Part shown: piece by piece, positions 1 through 11,303 of the stretch
Numbering within the stretch: the stretch's first letter is position 1
Layout: every line of letters starts with the position of its first letter
Source: Lysobacter sp. 5GHs7-4
GTDB lineage: Bacteria > Pseudomonadota > Gammaproteobacteria > Xanthomonadales > Xanthomonadaceae
Length of the DNA: 64,000 bases
Reading direction: 5' to 3'
NCBI RefSeq assembly: GCF_021284765.1
Contig: NZ_CP089924.1
Span: 496,001-560,000, forward strand
Notes under the pieces: generated by a model
What the model was told of the DNA's origin: nothing
The model's database searches: none
The model's input: only the letters and a program-made list of their open reading frames with translations
Position numbers and translations under genes: made by a program

Positions 1-3000
1 GATCGAATTGATTGACTGGCCCGTTCCAGCGCGCCTGCCGAGCACTTCAGGATCTCCAGTTAGTATGCTTTTGCCCGGTTGATAGTTGTTGTGCCCCATC
101 TGATGCTTACCTTGTTGGCCCGCATGGATTCTTGGCGATGGACCATGCATTAGTCCCAGCCCGCTGTTTTTTCCGCGGCTCACTGTGGCAAGGACAACAA
201 CAGTTGCGATTTGAGTGATGTTCTCTTTTGTCAGCTCAGGCTTGGAGGCAAATTGCTTCAGCCCATCCATTATGGCCGCGCCTCGGAGCGCACCGCCACC
301 CTCGGTGGTCGCGGCACGTTCGCCGCTTTCCCAAACCCGGCGCTGTTCAGGCGTAAGAAACATGCTTGCGCTTCCGCCATATGCAGCTTCCTGTCGGCCG
401 TCAGGGTCCGTAAATCGATATGGATTGTTTGCGGCGTACTTGTAGCGATTAAAGTTGTTCCCCGTGTTGGCGACGCTCCTGGCCGGGTCGGTGCTCAAGA
501 ATTTCCCAAGCGTAGAGTCGTAATACCGCTGCTGCATATATGTCAGCCCGGTTGCCCCATCCATCACATGACCGGTGTAACCGATGCCGTCGACCGTTTT
601 GTTGATCGCACTGCCGTATGGCTCGTAGTTGGTGCGTTCAATAAGCGCGCCACTCGTACTCGTCATTCCTACGGGGCTGCCCAACGCGTCGGTGTGCTGA
701 TACTTGGTCGCAATGATGGTGTTGCTGGGCCAGTTATGGTCGACCGTAGCGATTGGACTGCCGCCGAGGTAGACGATCTCCTGCGTAGTCTGGACGCCGT
801 TCGCTTTCAGTAGCGAATTGAACAGGTATTGTCCCGACTGGCCGTACTGATGCCACTGCTGGTCGCCGTTGTCCTTGGCGATCTTGGTGCGGCGGCCGAA
901 CCCGTCATAGCGATAGTTCTCCTTGCCAGCCACCCAACGCAAGCGATTGCCATAGTCGAAGCCGTACTGCTGGCTGTTCTTGGCGTTGACGTTACCCTGC
1001 AGGTCGTAGCCAAGGGCGGTGATGCTGGCGCCACCGCTGTTCAGGACGTTGGTCAGTTGATTCTTGGCGTTGTACCAGTAGGTGTGCTCACGCACGCCGG
1101 GATGGATGACAGAACGCAGGTTGTCGATCGGGTCGTATGCGTAATCGATCCAGTGGTTGGTGCCGCCGAACATGAGCGAGCCCGCGCGTAATAGGCGGTC
1201 TAGCGCGTCGTATTCCAGGTAGCGATGGAAATTGGCACCTTGAGCGTTGTCGTTGATCTGAGTGGTGTTGCCGTTCTGGTCGTAGGTGTAAGAGAAGCCA
1301 GAGAGCCCACCATCGTTGACTGTCCACGGCAGTTGCCGTGCGTTCTGCCACATCTCATGCACGAGGCCGTTGCCGTAGGTGAATTGCTTGATGGCGCCGT
1401 TGGGGTGATAGCTGACCGCGGAAGCGTACGTGCCGGTCGTGCTGCTGCCTGGTGCGGTGACCACCTTTGTGGCTTGGCCCAGAGCGTTGGGCGCATAGTC
1501 CAGTAGTAGCCCGGTCGGGTAGGACTGCCAGCGTAGATTGCCGTTGATGTCGTACTCGTAGCCTAGGCGCCAACTGTAGGCACCTGGCTCTTCGACATGC
1601 TCGGCCAGCAGCATGCCGCGCTTGTTGTATTCATATCGGTTCACCACCGCCGCGGTGTAGTTCAAACCGTTATAGGTGGTGATCGAAGCCGGTTGGCCGT
1701 CCTTCGTATAAGTCCACGTTTGGTCGCCCAGGCCGTTCGGAAAGCCCATTTGGTACAGGCGGTTCCTGGCGTCGTAACTGCGATTGACGGTCCGGCCGGC
1801 GTTATAGGCGACGGTCTGGTCGCAATGCGTGGCGCTGAGGCCCGACAATCCAGCGGCCGACCAAAGGAGGTTGTCGTTGTAGTCGTAACCCAAGACCGTG
1901 GAGCCGGTTTCAGGCTCATCAGTGCGGCAGACCCGATTGGCGACATCGTAGAAGTACGAGCGCTCGACCTGAATGGCCTGGCTGGCATAAGTACCCGAGC
2001 GTCGCACCGTCTTCGGGCGTAGGAAGAACCCCGCATCCCGGACGATCGTTGTGGTGATGCCCGCGGGCTCAATAATCTCGATCGGATAGTCGGTGGTGGG
2101 CTCGTCCCATGCTGCGTAGCGCGTATGGGTCTGGTGCCCGCGCGGGTTGGTGACCACGATGTCGCCGCCAGTCGAATAGGCGGTGGTCGTGGTCAGTTTG
2201 CCCAGCTCCGAGTCCTGCTCGACCTTGGTCGTCCGGCCCAGCGCGTCGTAGGTGGTCCAGGTGCCGGTGTTGAGGTTCCAGTTGCCGTCCGCGTATGGGT
2301 TGCGCGGATAGGAGGCGAAGGTCTTCCGCCCGTCGTGATCAAAGGCGTTACGGACGATCCGGTACGTGCCGTTAGAGTCGGCGATATCGCGCTCGTACTG
2401 CAGTACCGGACGCCAAAGGCCATCGAACAGGGTCAGCTTTTCGTAGTTGCCCTGCACCACCATCTGCCGCCAATGACCGGCGGGCATGCCCATTTCCTCC
2501 TGATGGACCTGCTGGAACGAGAACAGTTTATCGGCCCAAGGAGCCGTGTCGCCGATGGGGTAGATGATCCGCGACAGCCGGCCCATGATGTCGTACTGGT
2601 AGCTGGTCTTGTCGCCGTTCTCGTCTACGGTCCAATCGATCCAGCCGTTGTCGTTGACGAGCGCAGACTCCGTGCTGCCCGCGGGTGATTCTGGCGTGGC
2701 CGGATGCTGGATTGCTTGTGGAATACCACGCTTCCAGTTCGACAAGATAGTAACGTTGTTGTTGCCGTCCTTGACCGTCGCGATGGTGCCGTCGGCGTTG
2801 TAGGTCAACGTCTGGCGCACGAAGCCGAAGCTGGAAAAACTCAGGGGTGCCGCGGTGGTCGGGTCGTAAGCGGCGGACGTCGGGACCACTCCGTTGGTCG
2901 AAACCGACGCCAGTTGGCCTAGCACCCATTTGGATAAATTATCGTGGTACGCGCTGGTATCCGTGCGCGCGTAACCGCCATTCATAGTGCTTGAGCGAAC

Positions 3001-4692
3001 GACCTGCTTCGGGCGCGCGAATTCGTCGTAAGTGACGGTGTCTAAAGTGTATGCGACGCCTTCGCGATTCGTTGCTTTTGACTTGAGCGGTCGCAGAAAT
3101 TCTTCTTCGTTGCTGCAGATGTAACAAGGAAGCTTGCCAAGTGTTGATGGGAAGGGTTGCCCGGCGCTACTCAACAGGTAAGTAGTCGATTCGCTTTCCA
3201 TGACGGCTGAGTCTTTGCCGCGCTCGACGGAAAGCGCCTTGCCCTCTAATCGGTTGAACCTATTGCTGAAGGTATACCTAGTCCAGGTGCCATCTGGATT
3301 TGTCACCTTCGTCGCGCTGGTCTCAGGACAAGATTGGGATTGGCATTCGCTGTCGAAACTTCCATTGGTGGGGCTGTATTCGAAAATAAAGTTCAACGGG
3401 CTCGCAATCCCTGGTCCGCTTATCTGCTTCGATGAGAGCGACTGGATGGGTACAAGTTTATGCTCAAGATGAAAGGAGTTGCTGCCTGACCACATGCACT
3501 GATTTGGAACGTAAGACCGTCCGTATCTGCGGCGCAAGAAGGAGAATGTTCCAGTAGCTCCCGAGGGATGGGTGATAGAACCACTCTTAACATCTGCCAC
3601 CAGATTGCCCATGTCGGCGCAGCTTCTAGCGCCATCAGTGTAGGCACCAAAAACGTTCTGAAGACTGATTGTCCAGTTGCTGGCGTCCGGAAGAGTCACT
3701 TGATCGAGAAGGCCAGCTGTCGAGTAACGATAGGTCCATGTACGCCCATGGGCGTTCAGGTTCGAGATCCGACCCTGGCCGTCGTATACGACAGATATCT
3801 GCCTGCCATCGCTTGATGATATGGAAAGGAGCTTTGACGGAGATGCCGAATCGTAGGTATAGGTAACCTGGTTGCCGAAGCGATCTCGGACTTTCGTAGG
3901 AAGAATCCAAACCTCTTCCCGTTCGAGTCGCGTCCACAAAGTAAAAGGAGGCTGCCCGCCTTCTTTTTCGACGCTCCTTGTTATGCGCTTTGCGAACCAG
4001 TCAAACCAGTACTTAGTGCCATCTGGTGACGTTGCGAGGAATGCTTCTCCGGGAACTCCATTTGCGGTCGCGGGGAGACAACTCAACACCCATTGGTCAT
4101 TCGTGATCCATTTGTACGAAGCGCTATCGGACGGCCGTTGAGCGGACGTCCCAATGACCATGAGCTTTTTGTCGCCAGTTCCTGGAATGTAAAGCTTATT
4201 TCCATACCAAAACTCATAGCTCTGGAATGCAAGGTTTTGCGGCTGTCCGTACGCTGCTGGCGGTCCTGCTGTCGAAGGCTGGGACGTATCGATGGAGCAT
4301 CGCTGGTTCGGCTGTCCCTGTGTCGACACCTGCCATCCAGTAGCATTGGCTCCCGGAGTGCGTGCGAAGACGCCATGCAAATGAGGGATCTCAATATCCC
4401 AGTCCCCAAACAATCCTGGCGGCCTGCCGTCCGCTACCGCAAACCGCCTGCCAATCTTCACGGCGAGCTCATTGTTCCCAGGGAGCTCCACATCGGTTGC
4501 GACGAACTCAGTCGATCCGGTGTATAGATCGGTCTTGTCGCCAAATGCTGAAGAATCGAGTGCAGCCACATCGGTACGGCGCTTGATGAGCTCGGGGTAG
4601 TCCTGCCCAGGGCGGATGGCATTCTGAGCTTCGGCCGGAAGCGCCAAGGCGCACAGCAAAACGCCAACTGTCGACAAGCTAAAGTTCTTCAC
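1..4692 (-). CDS. RHS/YD-repeat protein with polymorphic toxin tail (3' end off the window)
   Basis: One frame runs without a stop from a GTG start at 4692 to the left edge (1564 codons), preceded by the Shine-Dalgarno AGGGGA five bases upstream. The first ~23 residues (MKNFSLSTVGVLL...AEAQ) form a Sec signal peptide, so export does not rely on an N-terminal PAAR domain. The middle is rich in YD-type repeats (such as YDxxGxxxxxT) typical of the RHS beta-shell. The RHS core end is seen as YMQQRYYDSTLGKFLSTDP followed by NPYRFTDPDG (about codons 1385-1435). After it comes a variable tail with GKHQMGHNNYQPGKSIL and GDPEVLGRRAGTGQ, which by memory resembles the polymorphic toxin type 50 (Ntox50) family. 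The extreme C-terminus and any immunity gene lie outside the window. The gene is visibly more AT-rich than its neighbours, especially 3050-4700, consistent with transfer. The RHS call is firm; the toxin family is tentative. Confidence 0.9.
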   Translation of the reverse strand, partial: MKNFSLSTVGVLLCALALPAEAQNAIRPGQDYPELIKRRTDVAALDSSAFGDKTDLYTGSTEFVATDVELPGNNELAVKIGRRFAVADGRPPGLFGDWDIEIPHLHGVFARTPGANATGWQVSTQGQPNQRCSIDTSQPSTAGPPAAYGQPQNLAFQSYEFWYGNKLYIPGTGDKKLMVIGTSAQRPSDSASYKWITNDQWVLSCLPATANGVPGEAFLATSPDGTKYWFDWFAKRITRSVEKEGGQPPFTLWTRLEREEVWILPTKVRDRFGNQVTYTYDSASPSKLLSISSSDGRQISVVYDGQGRISNLNAHGRTWTYRYSTAGLLDQVTLPDASNWTISLQNVFGAYTDGARSCADMGNLVADVKSGSITHPSGATGTFSFLRRRYGRSYVPNQCMWSGSNSFHLEHKLVPIQSLSSKQISGPGIASPLNFIFEYSPTNGSFDSECQSQSCPETSATKVTNPDGTWTRYTFSNRFNRLEGKALSVERGKDSAVMESESTTYLLSSAGQPFPSTLGKLPCYICSNEEEFLRPLKSKATNREGVAYTLDTVTYDEFARPKQVVRSSTMNGGYARTDTSAYHDNLSKWVLGQLASVSTNGVVPTSAAYDPTTAAPLSFSSFGFVRQTLTYNADGTIATVKDGNNNVTILSNWKRGIPQAIQHPATPESPAGSTESALVNDNGWIDWTVDENGDKTSYQYDIMGRLSRIIYPIGDTAPWADKLFSFQQVHQEEMGMPAGHWRQMVVQGNYEKLTLFDGLWRPVLQYERDIADSNGTYRIVRNAFDHDGRKTFASYPRNPYADGNWNLNTGTWTTYDALGRTTKVEQDSELGKLTTTTAYSTGGDIVVTNPRGHQTHTRYAAWDEPTTDYPIEIIEPAGITTTIVRDAGFFLRPKTVRRSGTYASQAIQVERSYFYDVANRVCRTDEPETGSTVLGYDYNDNLLWSAAGLSGLSATHCDQTVAYNAGRTVNRSYDARNRLYQMGFPNGLGDQTWTYTKDGQPASITTYNGLNYTAAVVNRYEYNKRGMLLAEHVEEPGAYSWRLGYEYDINGNLRWQSYPTGLLLDYAPNALGQATKVVTAPGSSTTGTYASAVSYHPNGAIKQFTYGNGLVHEMWQNARQLPWTVNDGGLSGFSYTYDQNGNTTQINDNAQGANFHRYLEYDALDRLLRAGSLMFGGTNHWIDYAYDPIDNLRSVIHPGVREHTYWYNAKNQLTNVLNSGGASITALGYDLQGNVNAKNSQQYGFDYGNRLRWVAGKENYRYDGFGRRTKIAKDNGDQQWHQYGQSGQYLFNSLLKANGVQTTQEIVYLGGSPIATVDHNWPSNTIIATKYQHTDALGSPVGMTSTSGALIERTNYEPYGSAINKTVDGIGYTGHVMDGATGLTYMQQRYYDSTLGKFLSTDPARSVANTGNNFNRYKYAANNPYRFTDPDGRQEAAYGGSASMFLTPEQRRVWESGERAATTEGGGALRGAAIMDGLKQFASKPELTKENITQIATVVVLATVSRGKNSGLGLMHGPSPRIHAGQQGKHQMGHNNYQPGKSILTGDPEVLGRRAGTGQSINSI

Positions 4693-5128
4693 GTATGTCC
4701 CCTGCCTGATCGTTACAAATGTCCCAGCGAGTGGGCGCGGCAGAATGACTCTAGCTCGTTTTCTTACCGCTGGAGCGTCAGGAAACAGTCGCAACGCCAA
4801 CGCCCCGATTTTTGATGCCGATTGACGTATGAAATGGCAGTGCAATGCGCGGCTTGTGTGACTTCTAGGCGCAAACGCATGCCGTCAGGTCTTAGCGAGG
4901 TTCAGCTTGATAAGAGGGTGGTTCGGCCCCCCAGACGTGCTCGAGGCCGGAGGCTTGGCAAATCAGGGCGCGGCCCTGGCTCCCCGGCCGCCGGCTTATC
5001 CGTACAGCGGCAGCCGCGACCGTTCGTCGGCGCCATTCCCGTTGAACGCTATGCGCGGCTAGAGTCGAGCCCTTGCGATCGCGCCGCCCCCGCGTTCGCG
5101 GCTGGCAGGGCTCTCACCAGGGAACGGC
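4693..5128. other. 436 bp intergenic region between divergent RHS and EAL genes
   Basis: It must hold the promoters of both divergent genes. I see no convincing small gene. The open frame that starts near 4822 continues in the wrong frame across the EAL gene and has no recognisable product. No inverted repeat or clear -35/-10 pair stands out. Confidence 0.6.
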
Positions 5129-6322
5129 ATGTCGATTACGACGCTCAGCGTGATGGTGGTGGAGGATCATGGGTTCCAGCGCCGCATGGCGCTGCGCCTG
5201 CTGTTCGAGCTGGGGGTCGCGCAGGTGTTCGAGGCGGCCGACGGCGAAAGCGCGCTGCGCCTGCTGGAGGAAGTACGCACGCCGCCGGACGTGATCCTGG
5301 TCGATCTGGACATGCCTGGCATGGATGGCATCGAGTTCATCGATCACGTCGCCCAGCGCAGCCTCGCGCGTTCGGTGGCGGTGGTCAGCGCGCTGGATCC
5401 GGCGCTGCTCAACACCGTGCAGACCATGGCGCGCGCCTACGGTCTGCGCGTGCTGGGCAACGTCGAAAAACCGCTGACCCTGGCCAAGCTGCAACAGGCG
5501 CTGGAAGGCTACGAACACGCGCTGCACGCGGCCGAGGCCGACGAGCCGGTCGAGGTCACGCCGCTGCTGATCCGCGAGGCGCTGGCGGCGGGCGAGATCG
5601 GGCCGTGGTTCCAGCCGCAGGTCGAGTTCGGCAACGGCAAGCCGGTCGGCGTGGAGGCGCTGGCGCGCTGGCGCCGCGCCGACGGCCGCATCGTGCGTCC
5701 GCAGCACTTCGTGCCGATGATGGAGCGCGAGGGCCTGGTCGATCTGCTCACCGATCACATGCTGGTCGAGGGCTGCCGCTGGAAACGCAGTTGGGACCAG
5801 CAGGGCATCCGCCTGAATCTGTCGGTCAACGTGTCGCCGGCGACGCTGGCCGACAGCAGCGCCGCCGACCGTTTCCAGCACCTGGTGCGCGAGGCCGGCG
5901 TGTCGCCGGAGGAAGTGGTGCTGGAAATCACCGAAAGCTCGTTGATGTCCGACGCCGCGCGCGGCCTGGGCGTGCTGGCGCGGCTGCGTCTGAAGGGCTT
6001 CGGGCTGTCGATCGACGACTTCGGCACCGGCTATTCCTCGTTGTCGCAGCTGTCGCAGATTCCATTCACCGAGCTCAAGATCGATCAGGGCTTCGTGTCC
6101 GGCGCCAAGGAGCAGCCGCGCAAGCGCGCGGTGATCGAGGCCAGCCTGGACCTGGCGCGCAAGCTGGGCCTGGACGTGGTCGCCGAGGGCGTGGAAACGG
6201 TAGACGACTGGCAGATGCTGGCCGAACTGGGCTGCGGCATGGCCCAGGGCCATCTGATCGCCGAGCCGGTGCCCGGCGAGGACCTGCCGACCGCGCTGGG
6301 CCGCTGGCGGCGGCCGGAGTAG
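5129..6322 (+). CDS. Response regulator with C-terminal EAL phosphodiesterase domain
   Basis: Cytoplasmic 397-residue protein. The receiver domain (1-125) has the acidic pocket E12/D13, the phospho-acceptor D59 in VDLDMPG and K114 in NVEKP. An EAL domain (about 145-390) follows. The residues needed for c-di-GMP hydrolysis are all visible: E176-A-L, N234 (SVNVS), E266 (LEITES), the DDFGTG loop at 296-301, K317 (ELKID) and E353 (VAEGVE). It is therefore predicted to be an active phosphodiesterase cleaving c-di-GMP to pGpG, switched by phosphorylation. The hybrid kinase gene starts 10 bp downstream and is the obvious partner. The start at 5129 places the receiver motif at the usual distance from the N-terminus; the overlapping frame 4822-6402 is a shadow. 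Confidence 0.93.
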   Translation: MSITTLSVMVVEDHGFQRRMALRLLFELGVAQVFEAADGESALRLLEEVRTPPDVILVDLDMPGMDGIEFIDHVAQRSLARSVAVVSALDPALLNTVQTMARAYGLRVLGNVEKPLTLAKLQQALEGYEHALHAAEADEPVEVTPLLIREALAAGEIGPWFQPQVEFGNGKPVGVEALARWRRADGRIVRPQHFVPMMEREGLVDLLTDHMLVEGCRWKRSWDQQGIRLNLSVNVSPATLADSSAADRFQHLVREAGVSPEEVVLEITESSLMSDAARGLGVLARLRLKGFGLSIDDFGTGYSSLSQLSQIPFTELKIDQGFVSGAKEQPRKRAVIEASLDLARKLGLDVVAEGVETVDDWQMLAELGCGMAQGHLIAEPVPGEDLPTALGRWRRPE

Positions 6323-6332
6323 AGCGCCGCGC

Positions 6333-9239
6333 ATGCGCGCCTGGTTGGGCACGCTCAGCATCCGGCGCCAGCTGTGGGCGCTGTTCGGCCTGCTGCTGCT
6401 GACCGGCGCGACGGTGCTGGTCATCGACGAGATCGCCCAGTACCGCGCGCGCGAATCGCTGCTGGCGTTGCGCGACGATTCGCTGCGCGGCCTGCGCCGG
6501 ATCAAGATGGTGTCCGACGCCTACGGCCTGGACGTGGTCGACACCACCTTCCGCGTACGTAACCACCTGGTGCCCTGGCGCGAAGGCGTGGCCACCATCG
6601 ACGGCGCGCGCAAGCGCATCGACGAGAGCTGGACGATCCTGGCGAAGCTGCCGCGCACGCCCGAGGAAGAGGTGCATTTCCGCGCCGCGGGCCAGGCGCG
6701 CGTGGCCGCCGACGCCGCCACCGCCGAGTTGCGCGCGATCCTGCTGCGCGAGGACATGCCGGCGCTGGGGCGATTCGCCGACACCCGCCTGTACCCGTCC
6801 ATCGATCCGCTGACCCAGCGCCTGAAGCTGTTGTCCGATCTGGCGCTGGTGGAAGCCGACCGCGTGGTGCATGCCGACATCGTGCGCAGCCGGCGCGCCA
6901 GCGCGCTGCGCATCGGTCTGTCGGTGCTGGCGCTGCTGATCGTCGCCGCGATCGGGCGCCAGGTGCTGCGCAACGCCTACCGCGGCGTCGAAAGCCTGAC
7001 CTGGCTGGCGCGGCGCATGCGCGAGCACGACTACACCGCCACGCCCAGGCACGAGCCGCGCGGCGAGCTGGCGCTGGTGATGCAGTCCTTCATGGAGATG
7101 CGCCGCGACGTGCTGGGCTTCGAGAACGAGCTGACCGGCCAGCTGATTCGCAACGAGCGCACGCGCGCCGAGCTGGAGCGGCGCGAGCACTTCCAGCGCT
7201 CGCTGCTGGACGCGGCGCAGACCGCGATCGTCGCGGTCGACGCGCAGGGCCGCTTCACCCTGGTCAATCCTTTCGCCGAGCGCCTGCTGGGCTGGCAGGC
7301 CACCGAACTGCTCGCGCGCGAACGCCTGCATGCCTTGTTCGAATCCAAGGCGCTGCAGACGCTGGCCTACGAACTGGGCGACCGCCTGGGCCGGCCGGTG
7401 CAGGCCGACTGGACCGCGCTGCGCGAGCTGGCCTCGATGCGCGCCGCGCCGCGCGAGGCGATGCTGCGCCATCGCAACGGCACCTGGGTGCCGGCGCTGC
7501 TGGCGGTGTCGGCGCTGGTCGAGCCCGGCGGCGGCGACGGCGGACTGCTGCTGGTGGCCGCCGACCTCAGCGCGATCCGCCGCCTCGAACGCGAGCTGCG
7601 CGCCAGCGAGGCGCGCGCGCAGGAGGCCAGCCGCGCCAAGTCCTCGTTCCTGGCCGCGATGAGCCACGAGATCCGCACGCCGATGATCGGTGTGACCGGC
7701 ATGATCGAAGTGCTCGCGCATTCGCGCCTGGACGCCGACCAGCGCCGCGCGCTCAACGTCATCCAGCAGTCGTCGGCGTCGCTGCTGCAGATCATCGGCG
7801 ACATCCTGGATTTTTCGAAGATCGAGGCCGGCCGCCTGGAGCTGTCGCCGACCGCGGTGGCGCTGCCGGCGCTGTTGCGCAGCACGGTCGCCAACTACGC
7901 CGGCGCGGCGTCGAGCAAGGGACTGAACCTGTTGTGCGAAGTCGATGCGCGCATCGGGCCGGCGCATCGCGCCGACGGGTTGCGGCTGCGGCAGATCGTG
8001 AGCAATTTCCTGTCCAACGCGCTCAAGTTCACCAGCGAAGGCCTGGTGCAGGCCGCGCTGGAATGGGAGTCGAGCGCCAAGGACGCCGACGGCCACGTGC
8101 GCGACACCCTGTGCTTTCGCGTCACCGACACCGGCATCGGCGTCGGCGCGGAGCAGCAGCGGCATTTGTTCCAGCCCTTCAGCCAGGCCGAAGGCGACAC
8201 CACGCGCCGTTACGGCGGTACCGGCCTGGGGCTGGCGATCTGTCGGCGCCTGGCCGAGCTGATGGGCGGCGACGTGAGCATGGAAAGCAGCCCCGGCCTG
8301 GGCACCAGCATGCGCCTGCGCGTGACCCTGGCGCGCGCGCCGGAATCCGAATTGCCGGCCGATCCCGAGCACGGCGACGTGCCGGCCGTGCTCGCGCCGC
8401 GTCCCTTGCCCAGCCTGGAGCAGGCCGAGCGCGAGCGCAGCCTGGTGCTGCTGGCCGACGACCATCCGACCAACCGCCTGGTGATCGCGCGCCAACTGGC
8501 GCTGGCAGGCTACGCCAGCGAGGCGGCCGAGGACGGCCTGCAGGCCTTGGAGCGCTGGCGCAGCGGCCGCTACGCCTTGCTCTTGTCCGACGTGCACATG
8601 CCCGGCCTGGACGGCTACGACCTGACGCGCGCGATCCGCGAGGTCGAGCGGGCGCAAGGTCTGGCGCGCACACCGATCGTGGCCCTGACCGCGTCGGCGC
8701 TGAAGGGCGAGGCCGAGCGCTGCCTGGCCGCGGGCATGGACGACTACCTGGCCAAACCGGTGTCGGTGCCGGTGCTGGTGACCTGCCTGCAACGCTGGTT
8801 GCCGCATACCGTGCCCGACGCGGATGCCTCCGCCATGGGCATAGCCGACACGGACCCGGCCGACGTGGCCGCGCCCATCGCGTCGCCGCTGCCGCAGCTG
8901 GCCCAGGCGCAGGTGCTGGACGTGCAGGTCTTGAACGCGCTCACCGGCGGATCGGACGCCGAAGCGCGCAGCTTGCTCGCCGAGTTTCTCGACGCGACCG
9001 TGCAGGACTTGCAGGCGCTGCACGCCGCGCGCGTGGACGGCGACACCATCGCGCTGACGCGCCAGGCACACAAAATCAAGGGCGCCGCGCGCATGGTCGG
9101 TGCCGCCGAGCTCGCTCAGGCCGGCGGCGCCCTGGAAGCGGCCGGCCGCGCCGGCGACTGGCCGGCGATCCTGCCGCTGGCGGCGGATCTGGACACCGCC
9201 TTGCAGCGCCTGCGGCTGGTCGTGGCCGCCTCGGCTTGA
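6333..9239 (+). CDS. Membrane hybrid sensor histidine kinase (PAS-HisKA-HATPase-REC-Hpt)
   Basis: 968 residues. TM1 is at about 14-31 and TM2 at about 191-208, enclosing a ~160-residue helical periplasmic sensor. A HAMP-like linker (211-255) and a PAS domain (about 285-415) follow. The kinase core has H445 in AAMSHEIRTP, the N box with N562, DTGIG at 599-603 and GGTGLGLAI at 628-636. A receiver domain (703-820) has its phospho-acceptor at D753 (LSDVHMPG). A C-terminal Hpt domain has H913 in QAHKIKGAA. The full His-Asp-His relay could hand phosphate to the receiver of the upstream EAL protein, with which it forms a two-gene operon (10 bp gap). The signal is unknown. The layout recalls BarA/RpfC-type kinases, but I cannot assign an orthologue. 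Confidence 0.93.
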   Translation: MRAWLGTLSIRRQLWALFGLLLLTGATVLVIDEIAQYRARESLLALRDDSLRGLRRIKMVSDAYGLDVVDTTFRVRNHLVPWREGVATIDGARKRIDESWTILAKLPRTPEEEVHFRAAGQARVAADAATAELRAILLREDMPALGRFADTRLYPSIDPLTQRLKLLSDLALVEADRVVHADIVRSRRASALRIGLSVLALLIVAAIGRQVLRNAYRGVESLTWLARRMREHDYTATPRHEPRGELALVMQSFMEMRRDVLGFENELTGQLIRNERTRAELERREHFQRSLLDAAQTAIVAVDAQGRFTLVNPFAERLLGWQATELLARERLHALFESKALQTLAYELGDRLGRPVQADWTALRELASMRAAPREAMLRHRNGTWVPALLAVSALVEPGGGDGGLLLVAADLSAIRRLERELRASEARAQEASRAKSSFLAAMSHEIRTPMIGVTGMIEVLAHSRLDADQRRALNVIQQSSASLLQIIGDILDFSKIEAGRLELSPTAVALPALLRSTVANYAGAASSKGLNLLCEVDARIGPAHRADGLRLRQIVSNFLSNALKFTSEGLVQAALEWESSAKDADGHVRDTLCFRVTDTGIGVGAEQQRHLFQPFSQAEGDTTRRYGGTGLGLAICRRLAELMGGDVSMESSPGLGTSMRLRVTLARAPESELPADPEHGDVPAVLAPRPLPSLEQAERERSLVLLADDHPTNRLVIARQLALAGYASEAAEDGLQALERWRSGRYALLLSDVHMPGLDGYDLTRAIREVERAQGLARTPIVALTASALKGEAERCLAAGMDDYLAKPVSVPVLVTCLQRWLPHTVPDADASAMGIADTDPADVAAPIASPLPQLAQAQVLDVQVLNALTGGSDAEARSLLAEFLDATVQDLQALHAARVDGDTIALTRQAHKIKGAARMVGAAELAQAGGALEAAGRAGDWPAILPLAADLDTALQRLRLVVAASA

Positions 9240-9320
9240 AGGCGTCGCCGGCCTGGATCGATGGGCCGTCGCTCCAGTCATTGCGGCGACAGCAGAATTC
9301 CCTTGCGGTTTTCCCGTCCC

Positions 9321-9428
9321 CGTCATTCCGGCGAAAGCCGGAACCCATTTTGACCTTCGCTCTTGTGCCAGCGATCTCAAACCCAAACGGCAACGGCAAC
9401 GTGGGTTCCGGCTTTCGCCGGAATGACG
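9321..9428. repeat. 27 bp perfect inverted repeat (CCGGCGAAAGCCGG type)
   Basis: The left arm 9321-9347 and right arm 9402-9428 are exact reverse complements, each containing TTCCGGCGAAAGCCGGAA, itself nearly palindromic. They are separated by 54 bases that hold a short AACGGC run. The element lies between the convergent-to-tandem genes at 9239 and 9530. Similar intergenic palindromes are common in xanthomonad genomes; it could act as a bidirectional hairpin or be a REP-like relic. Confidence 0.85.
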
Positions 9429-9529
9429 GGGGTGAGTACGGCTGAGCCGGGCACGCTCATTCCCGCCCTCGATGCGGCACTTGCCGCGGCTCTGCGTTAT
9501 CGTCGCGGTCCGATCCGCGGAGCCGCGCC

Positions 9530-11260
<1,731 letters not shown>

Positions 11261-11303
11261 TGCGCGTTGCGATGTGCGCCGGGCTCCAACGCAGGCGCGC
11301 GCG

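Noticed and set aside
4822..6402. A 526-residue plus-strand frame over the EAL gene
   Set aside because: It is in the wrong frame; the receiver and EAL motifs are in the frame starting at 5129.
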